Shown in pieces: positions 8,632 to 17,756 of a DNA stretch of 64,000 nt (within the stretch, counting starts at the first letter, position 1; every line of letters starts with the position of its first letter). The notes under the pieces were generated by a model. That model worked only from the letters and a program-made list of their open reading frames with translations, was not told the origin of the DNA and made no database searches. Source of the DNA: Methylotenera oryzisoli_B (GTDB lineage: Bacteria; Pseudomonadota; Gammaproteobacteria; Burkholderiales; Methylophilaceae); the NCBI GenBank assembly GCA_965613685.1, contig OZ277031.1:806001-870000 (forward strand), in the 5' to 3' direction. Made by a program: the position numbers and the translations under genes.

Positions 8632-9978
8632 ATGCATAAAGCGAGAATTGCGATCATAGGCGGCGGTTGTGCCGGCTTAAGTGCAGCGATAGCACTGGCT
8701 AAGCAAGGATGGTCGGTTAGTCTGTTTGAAGCCAGCAGTGAGCTGGGCGGGCGGGCCCGCAGCATAGCCTTTACAAATGCGGCTGGCAGCACTTACCTAG
8801 ACAACGGCCAACACATCTTGATCGGCGCCTACAAGTCGACGCTGCAGCTATTAAACACATTAGGCCTTAGCGAAAAACAAGCTTTTTTAAGGTTGCCGTT
8901 TTCCTTGCGCATGCAAGGTCCAGGCCATTGCCTGCTTAGGCTAAATACCGCGTCTTATTTACCCACCCCGCTGGCCATGCTGCTAGGATTGCTCGCATGC
9001 CGAGGCTTGAGTTTCAGTGAACGCATAGCCGGCATAGGCATGATGACGCGCATGGCTTTAAAGGGCTACCAACTAGACCACGACCTGCCCTTAGCGTCTT
9101 TTTTGCAAGAACAAAACCAGAGTGCCAATGCGATCCAACAACTGTGGGAACCGATTAGCCTAGCCGCACTGAATACACCCATTCAGGCAGCCAGCACACA
9201 GGTATTTTTAAATGTGCTCAAAGACACCATGGCTAGCTCCGCTTGGTCTAGCCTGAGAAAAAACAGCGATTTCTTATTGGCGAAACAAGACTTATCCAAG
9301 CTGATAGGTAGGCCGGCCAGCGCATACTTGAGGCAACATGGCGTGCGCATTAAGCTAAAACAGCGCATCACTGGCATTAGCAAAAATGATTTAGGCTACC
9401 GACTGAACGGCGTAGAAGAGGCGGCTGTATATAGCCACGTGGTGTTGGCCACGGCACCGCATAACGCAAGCCAATTGATGGTTGGACTGAGTGAATTGCA
9501 TGCAGAACACATGGCCTTAGCCTCTTTTGACTATCAACCTATAGTCACGGTATACCTGCAATACCCGACTCACACAAAATTAAGGCTGCCCATGATAGGC
9601 TTGAGCAATGGCTTAGGGCAATGGGTGTTCGATCGGGGTCAGATCTGCCAGCAACATGGCTTGCTCGCCGTGGTGATCAGCGGAACGGGGTCACACCAAA
9701 CCTTGCCGCAAGCGCAATTGGCCGAGGCGGTAATGGCTCAGCTTAAGCTAGCCTTCCCCAAGCTGAGCAGCCCACTATGGCATAAAGTGATCGCAGAAAA
9801 ACGCGCCACTTATGCCTGCACGCCCGATTTAACCAGACCGCCGCCACAAACGGCGCTGCCTAACTTTTACCTGGCTGGCGATTACTGTTATGCGGACTAC
9901 CCGGCTACCATAGAGGGTGCGGTGCGCAGCGGTTTAATTTGTGCTGAACTGATACAGGCTAGCCACAAAGTCGGCTAG
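8632..9978 (+). CDS. hpnE: Hydroxysqualene dehydroxylase HpnE
   Basis: FAD-dependent amine-oxidase/desaturase fold protein of 448 residues that removes the hydroxyl of hydroxysqualene to give squalene. The dinucleotide-binding motif IAIIGGGCAGLSAAIAL, followed by LFEASSELGGRARS, sits at the amino terminus. The carboxy-terminal FAD contact FYLAGDYCYADYPATIEGAV is typical. The gene begins 11 nt after hpnD. It ends only 6 nt from the end of the convergent radA with no terminator between them. No squalene-hopene cyclase or carotenoid gene is in view, so the final product is not known from this window. Confidence 0.95.
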   Translation: MHKARIAIIGGGCAGLSAAIALAKQGWSVSLFEASSELGGRARSIAFTNAAGSTYLDNGQHILIGAYKSTLQLLNTLGLSEKQAFLRLPFSLRMQGPGHCLLRLNTASYLPTPLAMLLGLLACRGLSFSERIAGIGMMTRMALKGYQLDHDLPLASFLQEQNQSANAIQQLWEPISLAALNTPIQAASTQVFLNVLKDTMASSAWSSLRKNSDFLLAKQDLSKLIGRPASAYLRQHGVRIKLKQRITGISKNDLGYRLNGVEEAAVYSHVVLATAPHNASQLMVGLSELHAEHMALASFDYQPIVTVYLQYPTHTKLRLPMIGLSNGLGQWVFDRGQICQQHGLLAVVISGTGSHQTLPQAQLAEAVMAQLKLAFPKLSSPLWHKVIAEKRATYACTPDLTRPPPQTALPNFYLAGDYCYADYPATIEGAVRSGLICAELIQASHKVG

Positions 9979-9984
9979 CGATCA

Positions 9985-11352
9985 TTACTGGCGCAATTGC
10001 TGTAAAGCCTGATCTAGGCGTTCGACAGCGATCACTTCTAAACCAGCGATTTTGGCCTTAGGCGCGTTGGATTTTGGCACAATAGCCTTACTAAAACCCA
10101 GTTTAGCCGCTTCTTTTAAGCGCATTTGCCCGCCTTGAACGGGACGCACTTCACCCGCCAATCCAACCTCACCAAAAACTATAAGTTTATTGTCTAATGG
10201 CTTGTTTTTTAATGAAGAAACGATGGATAAAATCACCGCCAAATCGACTGCAGGTTCTGCAATTTTCACGCCTCCCACTGCATTAATGAACACATCTTGA
10301 TCAAAACACGGGATGCCGGCGTGCCTATGCAGCACAGCCAGCAACATGGCCAAACGATTTTGCTCTAAACCCACGCACAAGCGCTTAGGATTAGGCGCGT
10401 GACTTTCATCCACCAGGGCTTGAATTTCAATCAACAAAGGCCGCGTGCCTTCCATGGTAACGGTAATGCAACTGCCCGCCACTTGGCTGTCATGATGAGA
10501 TAAGAATAAAGCCGAGGGATTGGCTACTTCACGCAAGCCTTTTTCCGTCATGGCAAACACGCCCAACTCGTTCACCGCACCAAAGCGATTTTTGAATGCA
10601 CGTATGAGTCGAAAGCTGGAGTTTTGATCGCCTTCAAAATACAAGACGGTATCAACAATGTGTTCTAATACACGCGGCCCAGCCAAGGTGCCGTCTTTGG
10701 TGACATGACCGACCAATATCACGGTAATACCTAGTTGCTTAGCCAATCGCGTGAGCTGGGCTGAACACTCGCGCACCTGCGCGACTGACCCGGGCGCTGA
10801 ACTCAAGGCCTCGGAATAAACGGTTTGTATGGAATCTATGACGGCAATATTCGGCTTATGGGTTTGCAGCGTGGCTAAAATTTTCTCTAGATTGATTTCA
10901 GCCAACAACTCCACCTCGCTGGCATCCAGCCCAAGGCGCCTGGCGCGCATGGCGATTTGTTGAGGGGATTCTTCACCACTGACATAGATAGCTTGGGCGG
11001 ATCGGCCTAAGTGGCATAACACCTGCAACAGCAAGGTGGATTTACCTATACCCGGGTCGCCGCCGATTAACACCACCCCGCCTTCGACCAAGCCGCCACC
11101 TAGCACACGATCAAACTCGCTGATGCCGGTAGCTTGCCGTGCAATATCGGCCGCTTGAATGCTGCTTATTTTTTGCAGGCTAGCACTTTGCGTTAAGCCG
11201 TCGAATTTATTGGCGTAGCGATTGGTGCTGACCGTTTCTTCTAAAGTCTCGACCAAAGTGTTCCAAGCTAGGCAGCCCGGGCATTGGCCTTGCCATTTTG
11301 GTTCGCTAGCGCCGCATTCGGTGCAGGTGTACAGGGTTTTTGCTTTTGCCAT
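9985..11352 (-). CDS. radA: DNA repair protein RadA (Sms)
   Basis: RecA-family branch-migration helicase used in recombinational repair. The 455 residues hold an amino-terminal zinc finger (CTECGASEPKWQGQCPGC), Walker A GGDPGIGKST, the RadA-specific KNRFG motif and a carboxy-terminal Lon-protease-like domain with no proteolytic role. The start at 11352 (MAKAKTLYTC) places it 19 nt after dnaB; an upstream start at 11415 would add 21 untypical residues and overlap dnaB. The dnaB-radA adjacency is common in betaproteobacteria. Confidence 0.97.
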   Translation of the reverse strand: MAKAKTLYTCTECGASEPKWQGQCPGCLAWNTLVETLEETVSTNRYANKFDGLTQSASLQKISSIQAADIARQATGISEFDRVLGGGLVEGGVVLIGGDPGIGKSTLLLQVLCHLGRSAQAIYVSGEESPQQIAMRARRLGLDASEVELLAEINLEKILATLQTHKPNIAVIDSIQTVYSEALSSAPGSVAQVRECSAQLTRLAKQLGITVILVGHVTKDGTLAGPRVLEHIVDTVLYFEGDQNSSFRLIRAFKNRFGAVNELGVFAMTEKGLREVANPSALFLSHHDSQVAGSCITVTMEGTRPLLIEIQALVDESHAPNPKRLCVGLEQNRLAMLLAVLHRHAGIPCFDQDVFINAVGGVKIAEPAVDLAVILSIVSSLKNKPLDNKLIVFGEVGLAGEVRPVQGGQMRLKEAAKLGFSKAIVPKSNAPKAKIAGLEVIAVERLDQALQQLRQ

Positions 11353-11371
11353 GGCCAGCTTAGGGTATGGA

Positions 11372-12754
11372 CTAGTAGCTGTCGGCCATGTGGCCGCTGC
11401 CCGCGTAATTTTCAAAACGGGTGTGCTGACCTATGAAAGTAAGACGAACGCGGCCTATCGGGCCATTACGCTGCTTAGCAATGATGATTTCCGCCGTGCC
11501 CTTGTCCACGCTATCCGGGTTATACACCTCATCACGGTAGATAAACAATATCACGTCGGCATCCTGCTCGATCGCCCCGGACTCGCGCAAATCGCTCATT
11601 ACTGGGCGCTTGTCTGGGCGCTGCTCTACACTGCGATTGAGCTGCGACAACGCCACTACCGGGCAATCCAGCTCTTTAGCCAAGGCCTTGAGTGAACGGG
11701 ATATTTCCGAAATTTCCGTGGCGCGATTTTCACCCTGACGCCCTGCTGGGGCCGCCATCAACTGCAAGTAATCGACCACGATTAAACCGAGTTTTCCGGT
11801 TTGCCGGTGCAAGCGTCTGGCCCTTGCGCGCACATCAAAACTGCTTAAACCTGCCCCCTCATCAATAAAGATAGGCGCCTCATTGAGTCGACCCAGGGCC
11901 GTGGTGAGTTTTTCCCAATCTTCGTCTTCTAACTTACCCGTGCGCATACGGTGTTGATCCAAACGACCCACCGACCCTATCATACGCATGGCCAATTGCG
12001 TGGACGCCATTTCCATGGAGAACACGGCAACCGGCAAACCGGTGTCCAAGGCGACATTCTCAGCCATATTAAGGGAAAAAGCCGTTTTACCCATGGAGGG
12101 ACGCCCCGCAACGATAATTAAATCGCCACCCTGCATGCCCGATGTCATGGAATCCAAGTCGGTAAAGCCAGTAGGCACACCGGTGACATCCGATGGGTTA
12201 TCCCGTGAAAAGAGTTGATCGATGCGATCCGCTACTTGCGGTAACAATACCTTGATATCAACAAAGCCTTGTGTACTCTTTTTGCCGCCTTCGGCAATTT
12301 GAAAAATCTTGGCTTCGGCTTCGTCTAGCAACTGCTGTGCATCGCGCCCATTAGGCGCGTAAGCGCTCTCGGCGATACCGGAACCCACCACCACCAACTG
12401 GCGCATCACGGCTCGCTCGTGGACAATTTCGGCGTAACGTCGGATATTGGCTGCAGTTGGCGTGCTTTGCGCTAAGGCGCCCAAGTAGGCAATGCCGCCT
12501 ACCCCGGATAATTCTGCCGTGCTTTCTAATGATTCCGCTACCGTGACTATATCGGCCGGTCGGTTGTGCTCGATGAGTTTGGCTATGTGTTGGAAAATGG
12601 CTTTGTGATCGTGCCGATAAAAATCTTGCGCACTTAATATGTCGGCCACTTTATCCAGCGCTTCGTTTTCCAAGAGCAGGCCGCCAAGCACCGACTGCTC
12701 AGCATCCACTGAATGGGGAGGGATTTTTAATGCGTCTAATTGTTCATCGGCCAT
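11372..12754 (-). CDS. dnaB: Replicative DNA helicase
   Basis: Hexameric 5'-3' helicase that drives the replication fork. The 460 residues include the DnaB amino-terminal domain (PPHSVDAEQSVLGGLL), Walker A GRPSMGKTAF, Walker B LIVVDYLQLM and the DnaB motif SDLRESGAIEQDADVI. It follows the rpsF-priB-rpsR-rplI ribosomal operon but is separated from rplI by a strong terminator, so it needs either read-through or its own promoter. Confidence 0.98.
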   Translation of the reverse strand: MADEQLDALKIPPHSVDAEQSVLGGLLLENEALDKVADILSAQDFYRHDHKAIFQHIAKLIEHNRPADIVTVAESLESTAELSGVGGIAYLGALAQSTPTAANIRRYAEIVHERAVMRQLVVVGSGIAESAYAPNGRDAQQLLDEAEAKIFQIAEGGKKSTQGFVDIKVLLPQVADRIDQLFSRDNPSDVTGVPTGFTDLDSMTSGMQGGDLIIVAGRPSMGKTAFSLNMAENVALDTGLPVAVFSMEMASTQLAMRMIGSVGRLDQHRMRTGKLEDEDWEKLTTALGRLNEAPIFIDEGAGLSSFDVRARARRLHRQTGKLGLIVVDYLQLMAAPAGRQGENRATEISEISRSLKALAKELDCPVVALSQLNRSVEQRPDKRPVMSDLRESGAIEQDADVILFIYRDEVYNPDSVDKGTAEIIIAKQRNGPIGRVRLTFIGQHTRFENYAGSGHMADSY

Positions 12755-12793
12755 GGTGCCAATTATACTGAATAACCTCTAAGATTACCCAAC

Positions 12794-12821
12794 AAAAAAG
12801 GCTACCGAAGTAGCCTTTTTT
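12794..12821. terminator. Terminator after rplI
   Basis: A 12-bp stem, AAAAAAGGCTAC with GTAGCCTTTTTT. On the minus strand the loop is a C(TTCG)G tetraloop, which is very stable. It ends the rpsF-priB-rpsR-rplI transcript 37 nt past the rplI stop, ahead of dnaB. Confidence 0.9.
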
Positions 12822-12858
12822 GATTTGCAGCGCTAGCTTAAACCCAAGGTTTTTGGAC

Positions 12859-13308
12859 TTAGGCTTCGGCCACCACAGTGACAGTAATGGCCACGACAAC
12901 ATCGTGATGCAGGGCCACAGTAACGGCATGGTCACCTATGGTTTTTAACGGACCATCAGGCATGCGTACCAAGGCTTTAGTCACTTCAAAACCTTGCGCT
13001 ACTAATGATTCAGCAATGTCACCGTTAGTAACTGAACCGAATAGACGGCCATCCACACCGGCTTTTTGCGCAATGCTTACTACGAAATTAGCCAATTTTT
13101 CACCGCGTGCTTGCGCCGCAGCCAAAATGGCAGCTTGTTGTTTTTCCAATTCCACACGGCGCGCGGCAATTTCAGCTTTATTGGCTTCGGTTGCACGTTT
13201 AGCTTTACCTTGAGGAATTAAAAAGTTACGGCCGTAGCCATCTTTAACTTTAACGATGTCACCTAAATTACCTAGGTTACCCACTTTTTCTAATAAAATA
13301 ACTTGCAT
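12859..13308 (-). CDS. rplI: 50S ribosomal protein L9
   Basis: A 149-residue protein starting MQVILLEKVGNLGNLGDIV and continuing KDGYGRNFLIPQGKA, which is the L9 signature. A long helix with charged repeats joins it to the carboxy-terminal RNA-binding domain. L9 sits near the L1 stalk of the large subunit. Last gene of the rpsF-priB-rpsR-rplI operon, 12 nt after rpsR. Confidence 0.98.
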   Translation of the reverse strand: MQVILLEKVGNLGNLGDIVKVKDGYGRNFLIPQGKAKRATEANKAEIAARRVELEKQQAAILAAAQARGEKLANFVVSIAQKAGVDGRLFGSVTNGDIAESLVAQGFEVTKALVRMPDGPLKTIGDHAVTVALHHDVVVAITVTVVAEA

Positions 13309-13320
13309 GGTAGCCTCCGA

Positions 13321-13551
13321 TTATTGGTGTTTGTCTGTGTATGGAAGCAAAGCTAAGAAACGTGCAAGTTTAACTGCAGTCGTTAATTGGCGTTGATAAC
13401 GGGCTTTAGTGCCTGTCATACGAGCTGGAATGATCTTTGCATTTTCTGAAATAAAATCTTTAAGCAAATCCACGTCTTTGTAATCCACTTGCTTGATGCC
13501 TTCTGCTGAAAAACGGCAGTAACGGCGGCGTTTATACATTTCTCTTGCCAT
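13321..13551 (-). CDS. rpsR: 30S ribosomal protein S18
   Basis: A 76-residue basic protein with RRYCRFSAEGIKQVDYKD and the S18 signature ENAKIIPARMTGTKARYQRQ, which contacts 16S rRNA and pairs with S6 on the small-subunit platform. It lies between priB and rplI with 9- and 12-nt gaps. Confidence 0.98.
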   Translation of the reverse strand: MAREMYKRRRYCRFSAEGIKQVDYKDVDLLKDFISENAKIIPARMTGTKARYQRQLTTAVKLARFLALLPYTDKHQ

Positions 13552-13560
13552 CTTGAACTC

Positions 13561-13845
13561 CTAAATATTTTCTATATGGTTAATGTGCATCACCAATTGC
13601 GTGCTTTTAAGGCTGCGTCTGGTTAAAAAACCAGTGGCGCGTATGCGTGAGCCTATGGTTAGGCCTTGCAATGCCAAGTCACCTAAAGTAACCGCATTGA
13701 CTTCGCACTCCACCTTACGCTTCATGCCCGCCTCTATTTGCTCGGATGCATGTCGCAATACCACACTTAACAACGGTATGCCTGCTGGCGTGTAGCGAAG
13801 CGGCTCTGTATGCACAACTTCAGCTTGCAACACCAGTTTATTCAA
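13561..13845 (-). CDS. priB: Primosomal replication protein N (PriB)
   Basis: A 94-residue single-stranded-DNA-binding OB-fold protein of the replication restart primosome. It starts MNKLVLQAEVVHTEPLRYTP and has HASEQIEAGMKRKVECEVNA and IRATGFLTRRS. PriB is confined to beta- and gammaproteobacteria and lies, as here, between rpsF and rpsR. It begins 3 nt after the rpsF stop, so translation is probably coupled. Confidence 0.96.
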   Translation of the reverse strand: MNKLVLQAEVVHTEPLRYTPAGIPLLSVVLRHASEQIEAGMKRKVECEVNAVTLGDLALQGLTIGSRIRATGFLTRRSLKSTQLVMHINHIENI

Positions 13846-13848
13846 AGC

Positions 13849-14235
13849 TTATGCTGCCACCTCTGCAGCCTCAGCGGCTACTGGTGCACCATCACGGCTC
13901 AACACGGATTTTGATTTTTCTTCTTTCATCATCGGTGAAGGGGCAGTCACGGCTGTTTTCGTTGACATCATTAAATGACGTAACACAGCATCGTTAAATT
14001 TGAAGCCATGCTCTAGTTCAGCTAGCACTTCAAGATTGCACTCGATGTTCATTAACACATAGTGTGCTTTGTGGATTTTTTGGATAGGGTAAGCAAGTTG
14101 ACGGCGACCCCAGTCTTCTAGACGATGCACTGCACCGCCGCTAGCAGTGATTAGCGTACGGTAACGCTCTATCATCGCTGGTACTTGTTCGCTTTGGTCC
14201 GGATGGACGATAAACACTAGTTCATAATGTCTCAT
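13849..14235 (-). CDS. rpsF: 30S ribosomal protein S6
   Basis: Starts MRHYELVFIVHPDQSEQVPA after AAGGAG, giving 128 residues; the longer open frame upstream lacks a ribosome binding site. The S6 core ends at HLMMSTKTAVT and is followed by an alanine- and glutamate-rich tail, the usual variable end of this protein. First gene of the operon; the promoter should lie in the 190 nt between it and uvrB, where I see no clear consensus box. Confidence 0.97.
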   Translation of the reverse strand: MRHYELVFIVHPDQSEQVPAMIERYRTLITASGGAVHRLEDWGRRQLAYPIQKIHKAHYVLMNIECNLEVLAELEHGFKFNDAVLRHLMMSTKTAVTAPSPMMKEEKSKSVLSRDGAPVAAEAAEVAA

Positions 14236-14425
14236 TAGTACTCCTTTTGGATATAAGCCACCTGCAAAGCGCTTCATCATGGATGAAAGGCAAACCATTC
14301 GTGCAGTGTGACAAGGTTAATTTACTGCTTGCCTGAATAAGATTACCAGGCAAGCGCGCGATTATAGACAAAAGCTACGCACTAATCAAACACTATTCAT
14401 GCCTGTTAGGCAGTTAAGGGGATAT

Positions 14426-16459
14426 TTAGACCAAGTCCGGCATTTCTGCGCCAAAGAATTTTGTGCGCAGCGTTTTAAGCTGATCGCGGTAATCGGCAGC
14501 TTTTTCAAACTCCAAGTTTTTGGCACTATCGTGCATGGCTTTTTCCAAACGCTTCAGCTCTTTAGCCATTTGTTTCTCAGTCAGGGATTCATAATTGGCT
14601 TGTTCCTGCAGCACTTTGCGCTCACGCAAGGCTTCGTCTTTGTCGTAGACGCCGTCTATGATGTCTTTGATGCGCTTGCTTATGCCTTTAGGCACGATGC
14701 CATTGGCCGCATTAAAGGCCAATTGCACCCCTCGCCTGCGCTCCATTTCATCCATGGCCGCCTTCATGCTGCGGGTGATGTGGTTAGCGTAAAAAATGAC
14801 CAAGCCATTCAAATTACGCGCGGCGCGGCCGGATGTTTGTATCAGCGAACGCTCCGAGCGTAAGAAGCCTTCTTTATCGGCATCCAGCACGGCCACCAAG
14901 GACACTTCGGGTATATCCAAGCCTTCACGCAACAAATTAATGCCGACTAAGACATCAAATTCGCCCAAGCGTAAATCGCGTATGATTTCGACGCGCTCCA
15001 CGGTGTCAATGTCGCTATGCAAATAACGCACCTTAATGCCGTGTTCACTCAAGTAATCGGTTAAATCTTCCGCCATGCGTTTAGTCAACGTGGTAGCCAA
15101 GACGCGCTCACCGACCGCCACGCGCAATTTAATCTCACCTAGCAAATCGTCCACTTGAGTATCGGCCGGCTTAACGATGACCGGCGGGTCTACTAAGCCC
15201 GTGGGTCTGGCTATCATTTCCACCACTTGTTGTTGGTGCTGGGCCTCGTATTCCGATGGGGTGGCAGAAACAAACACGCATTGCCGCATGATCTGCTCGA
15301 ACTCTTCAAACTTCAAGGGCCGATTATCCAAAGCCGAAGGCAAGCGCCAACCGTAATCGACTAAATTTTCCTTACGTGACTTATCGCCTTTATACATTGC
15401 GCCTACTTGCGGCACCGTAACGTGGCTTTCATCGATAATCATCAAGGCATTCGCCGGCAAATAGTCTATCAAGGTAGGCGGCGGATCGCCTGGATTGCGA
15501 CCGGACAAATGCCGCGAGTAGTTTTCTATGCCTTTACAAAAGCCAATCTCGTTGAGCATTTCCAGATCAAATCGCGTGCGCTGCTCGATGCGCGCAGCCT
15601 CAACCAATTTACCGGTTTTAATGTAGAAATCCACCCTATCTTTAAGCTCGTGCTTAATTTTTTCCATGGCCCTTACCGTGGTCTCACGTGGCGTCACGTA
15701 GTGGCTGGATGGGTAAACCGTGTAGCGGGGAATTTTATTAAACACTTGACCGGTCAAAGGGTCGAATAAAGTAATGGACTCAACCTCGTCATCAAACAAG
15801 GAAATGCGTACCGCGGTTTCATTATTCTCCGCAGGAAACACATCGATCACATCACCGCGCACACGAAACGTGCCTCGGCCAAAATCAAATTCATTCCTAT
15901 CGTATTGCATGCCCACCAGACGTGAAATCATGTCGCGCTGCGCGATCTTTTCACCTTGCTGCACGTGCAAGACCATGCCATGGTAATCAACCGGGTCGCC
16001 TATACCGTATATGGCCGAAACGGTGGCCACAATAATGCTGTCTTCCCTCTCCAACAAGGCCTTGGTAGCAGAAAGACGCATCTGTTCTATGTGCTCATTA
16101 ATGCTGGAATCTTTTTCTATGAACAAATCACGGGAAGGCACGTAAGCTTCAGGCTGGTAATAATCGTAATAAGAAACGAAATACTCCACCGAATTATTAG
16201 GAAAAAACTCCCTAAATTCACTGTACAACTGCGCTGCCAAGGTTTTATTGGGGGCCATGACGATGGCTGGCCGACCTGTTCGGGCGATCACATTGGCCAT
16301 GGTGTAAGTTTTACCTGAACCGGTCACGCCCAACAAGGTTTGAAACTTCAAGCCATCGTTCACTCCTTGCGTTAACTTTTCTATGGCTTGCGGTTGATCG
16401 CCGGCCGGCTCAAACGGCTGATACAATTGATACAAACTGTTGGGAAAGGTATGAAACAC
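14426..16459 (-). CDS. uvrB: Excinuclease ABC subunit B
   Basis: Damage-verifying helicase of nucleotide excision repair, working with UvrA and UvrC. Motifs are Walker A GVTGSGKTYTMANV, the beta-hairpin YYDYYQPEAYVP, motif II DESHVT and helicase motif VI QTSGRAARN. The carboxy-terminal UVR domain (ELKRLEKAMHDSAKNLEFEK) contacts UvrC. The start is uncertain: GTG at 16459 gives (M)FHTFPNSLYQLYQPFEPAG, typical of betaproteobacterial UvrB and 677 residues; an in-frame TTG at 16522 would add 21 residues. I found no LexA-type CTG-N10-CAG box upstream. The gene is monocistronic. Confidence 0.96.
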   Translation of the reverse strand: MFHTFPNSLYQLYQPFEPAGDQPQAIEKLTQGVNDGLKFQTLLGVTGSGKTYTMANVIARTGRPAIVMAPNKTLAAQLYSEFREFFPNNSVEYFVSYYDYYQPEAYVPSRDLFIEKDSSINEHIEQMRLSATKALLEREDSIIVATVSAIYGIGDPVDYHGMVLHVQQGEKIAQRDMISRLVGMQYDRNEFDFGRGTFRVRGDVIDVFPAENNETAVRISLFDDEVESITLFDPLTGQVFNKIPRYTVYPSSHYVTPRETTVRAMEKIKHELKDRVDFYIKTGKLVEAARIEQRTRFDLEMLNEIGFCKGIENYSRHLSGRNPGDPPPTLIDYLPANALMIIDESHVTVPQVGAMYKGDKSRKENLVDYGWRLPSALDNRPLKFEEFEQIMRQCVFVSATPSEYEAQHQQQVVEMIARPTGLVDPPVIVKPADTQVDDLLGEIKLRVAVGERVLATTLTKRMAEDLTDYLSEHGIKVRYLHSDIDTVERVEIIRDLRLGEFDVLVGINLLREGLDIPEVSLVAVLDADKEGFLRSERSLIQTSGRAARNLNGLVIFYANHITRSMKAAMDEMERRRGVQLAFNAANGIVPKGISKRIKDIIDGVYDKDEALRERKVLQEQANYESLTEKQMAKELKRLEKAMHDSAKNLEFEKAADYRDQLKTLRTKFFGAEMPDLV

Positions 16460-16602
16460 AGCGTTCTTCAAGGATTTTAATGAGGCGATTTTAACAGCAA
16501 AATTAACATTGATCGTTAACAATTAATTTTAGAACTTTGCCATAGTACGGCAGTCTGTCAGCGTGTTGTTTTTATAAATCTTAAATTTGCATTGGAAGCC
16601 CC

Positions 16603-17613
16603 ATGCGTCAATACGCTCTAATTTTATCGCTGTTATTTGCCATTCAACCGGCTCATGCCATTGATCAAGAAAAAATACTCGCTGCCACCCAAGCCGTGGT
16701 CATGGTCCGTGGCTACAACGATAACGGCGGGCTGGCTTATGGCTCGGGCGTGGTCGTGGCCACCAACAAAGTGTTGACCAATTGCCATATTTTTCGCAGC
16801 ACCAAACAACCGTGGATAGCCAGAGGCGAAGACACCTATTCCATCACCTCAGTGCAAGCGGACCGCTGGCATGACTTGTGCCTAATCACCGCTAGCAACT
16901 TGCCGTTTAAGCCAGCGATCATCCTCAAGAATCAAAACCTAAATCGTGGTAAAGAAGTTTTATCCATAGGCCACTCCAACGGCGTACCCAACCCGCTAAC
17001 CTCCATGGGCGTGATTAAGTCCACCTACAATTTTGAGGGTTCTCACGTGATCCGCAGTACTGCTCAGTTTCGCATGGGCGCAAGCGGCAGCGGTATTTTT
17101 GACATGGACGGTAATTTACTGGGTATCAACACCTTTAAAACGCCAGGTCGGCAAGCCTACTTTTACTCCCTACCCATAGAATGGTTGGCAAATTTAGAAA
17201 AATTACCGGTAGAAACGGTATTCCCAGTCGTAGGCAAAGCCTTCTGGGAGGAGGAAGACAAGAACAAGCCTTACTTCATGCAAATCGCCATACCTGAAAT
17301 TAATCAGGACTGGCCTCGCCTAGAACAAATCTCGCAAAAATGGATAGACGCCGATTCCAAAAACTCCGACGCATGGTACGAGTTAGGCAATGCGCAGGAA
17401 AACCTTAATAAAATGGATGAGGCAGAAAAATCTTACAAACAATCCGCCTTATTAGACAGTGGCAACACGGCATCTTTATTTAGGTTAGGTGTGATTGCTA
17501 AAGCCAAGGGCGACACCCAAGCCATGCACAACATCAATTTAGCCATTGCAAAAATTGACCCTAGCCTAGCAGATGAATACAGCGCTAGCTTGGGTTGCAA
17601 TAAGGAATGTTAA
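16603..17613 (+). CDS. Exported trypsin-like serine protease with TPR repeats
   Basis: A 336-residue protein with a Sec signal peptide (MRQYALILSLLFAIQPAHA) and hence a likely periplasmic location. Residues 25-200 form a chymotrypsin-fold protease with the full triad visible: H62 in TNCHIF, D91 in RWHDLCLI and S161 in MGASGSGIF. A carboxy-terminal segment (about 240-325) has tetratricopeptide repeats (DAWYELGNAQENLNKMDEAE, then ASLFRLGVIAKAKGD). There is no PDZ domain, so it is not a DegP/HtrA. The TPR part may select partner proteins; this is inference. It has its own terminator. Confidence 0.85.
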   Translation: MRQYALILSLLFAIQPAHAIDQEKILAATQAVVMVRGYNDNGGLAYGSGVVVATNKVLTNCHIFRSTKQPWIARGEDTYSITSVQADRWHDLCLITASNLPFKPAIILKNQNLNRGKEVLSIGHSNGVPNPLTSMGVIKSTYNFEGSHVIRSTAQFRMGASGSGIFDMDGNLLGINTFKTPGRQAYFYSLPIEWLANLEKLPVETVFPVVGKAFWEEEDKNKPYFMQIAIPEINQDWPRLEQISQKWIDADSKNSDAWYELGNAQENLNKMDEAEKSYKQSALLDSGNTASLFRLGVIAKAKGDTQAMHNINLAIAKIDPSLADEYSASLGCNKEC

Positions 17614-17634
17614 ACTTAGATAGTTAGGGGACTA

Positions 17635-17660
17635 GGGCTGCAAACATGCAGCCCTTTTTT
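17635..17660 (+). terminator. Terminator of the protease-TPR gene
   Basis: GGGCTGCA-AACA-TGCAGCCC followed by TTTTTT: an 8-bp GC-rich stem and a clean T-tract, 21 nt past the stop codon. It contains the ATG at 17646 that opens the longest frame of the next gene, an argument against that ATG as a real start. Confidence 0.92.
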
Positions 17661-17756
17661 CCGCCTACTGTTTCGACCTTATTCCTAATCATGCCTTTTA
17701 TGGTTAAAATAACGCCTATTCAATCCACAGCACAAACTGTTTTAAGGACGCCCATT

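Noticed and set aside
11222..11695. 157-codon frame on the plus strand spanning the radA-dnaB junction
   Set aside because: Antisense to two well-supported genes; its composition follows their codon pattern.
14399..14863. 154-codon frame on the plus strand
   Set aside because: Antisense to the 3' end of uvrB; translation has no domain and no start signals.
16460..16602. LexA/SOS box upstream of uvrB
   Set aside because: No CTG-N10-CAG-type site could be found in the uvrB/protease intergenic region.
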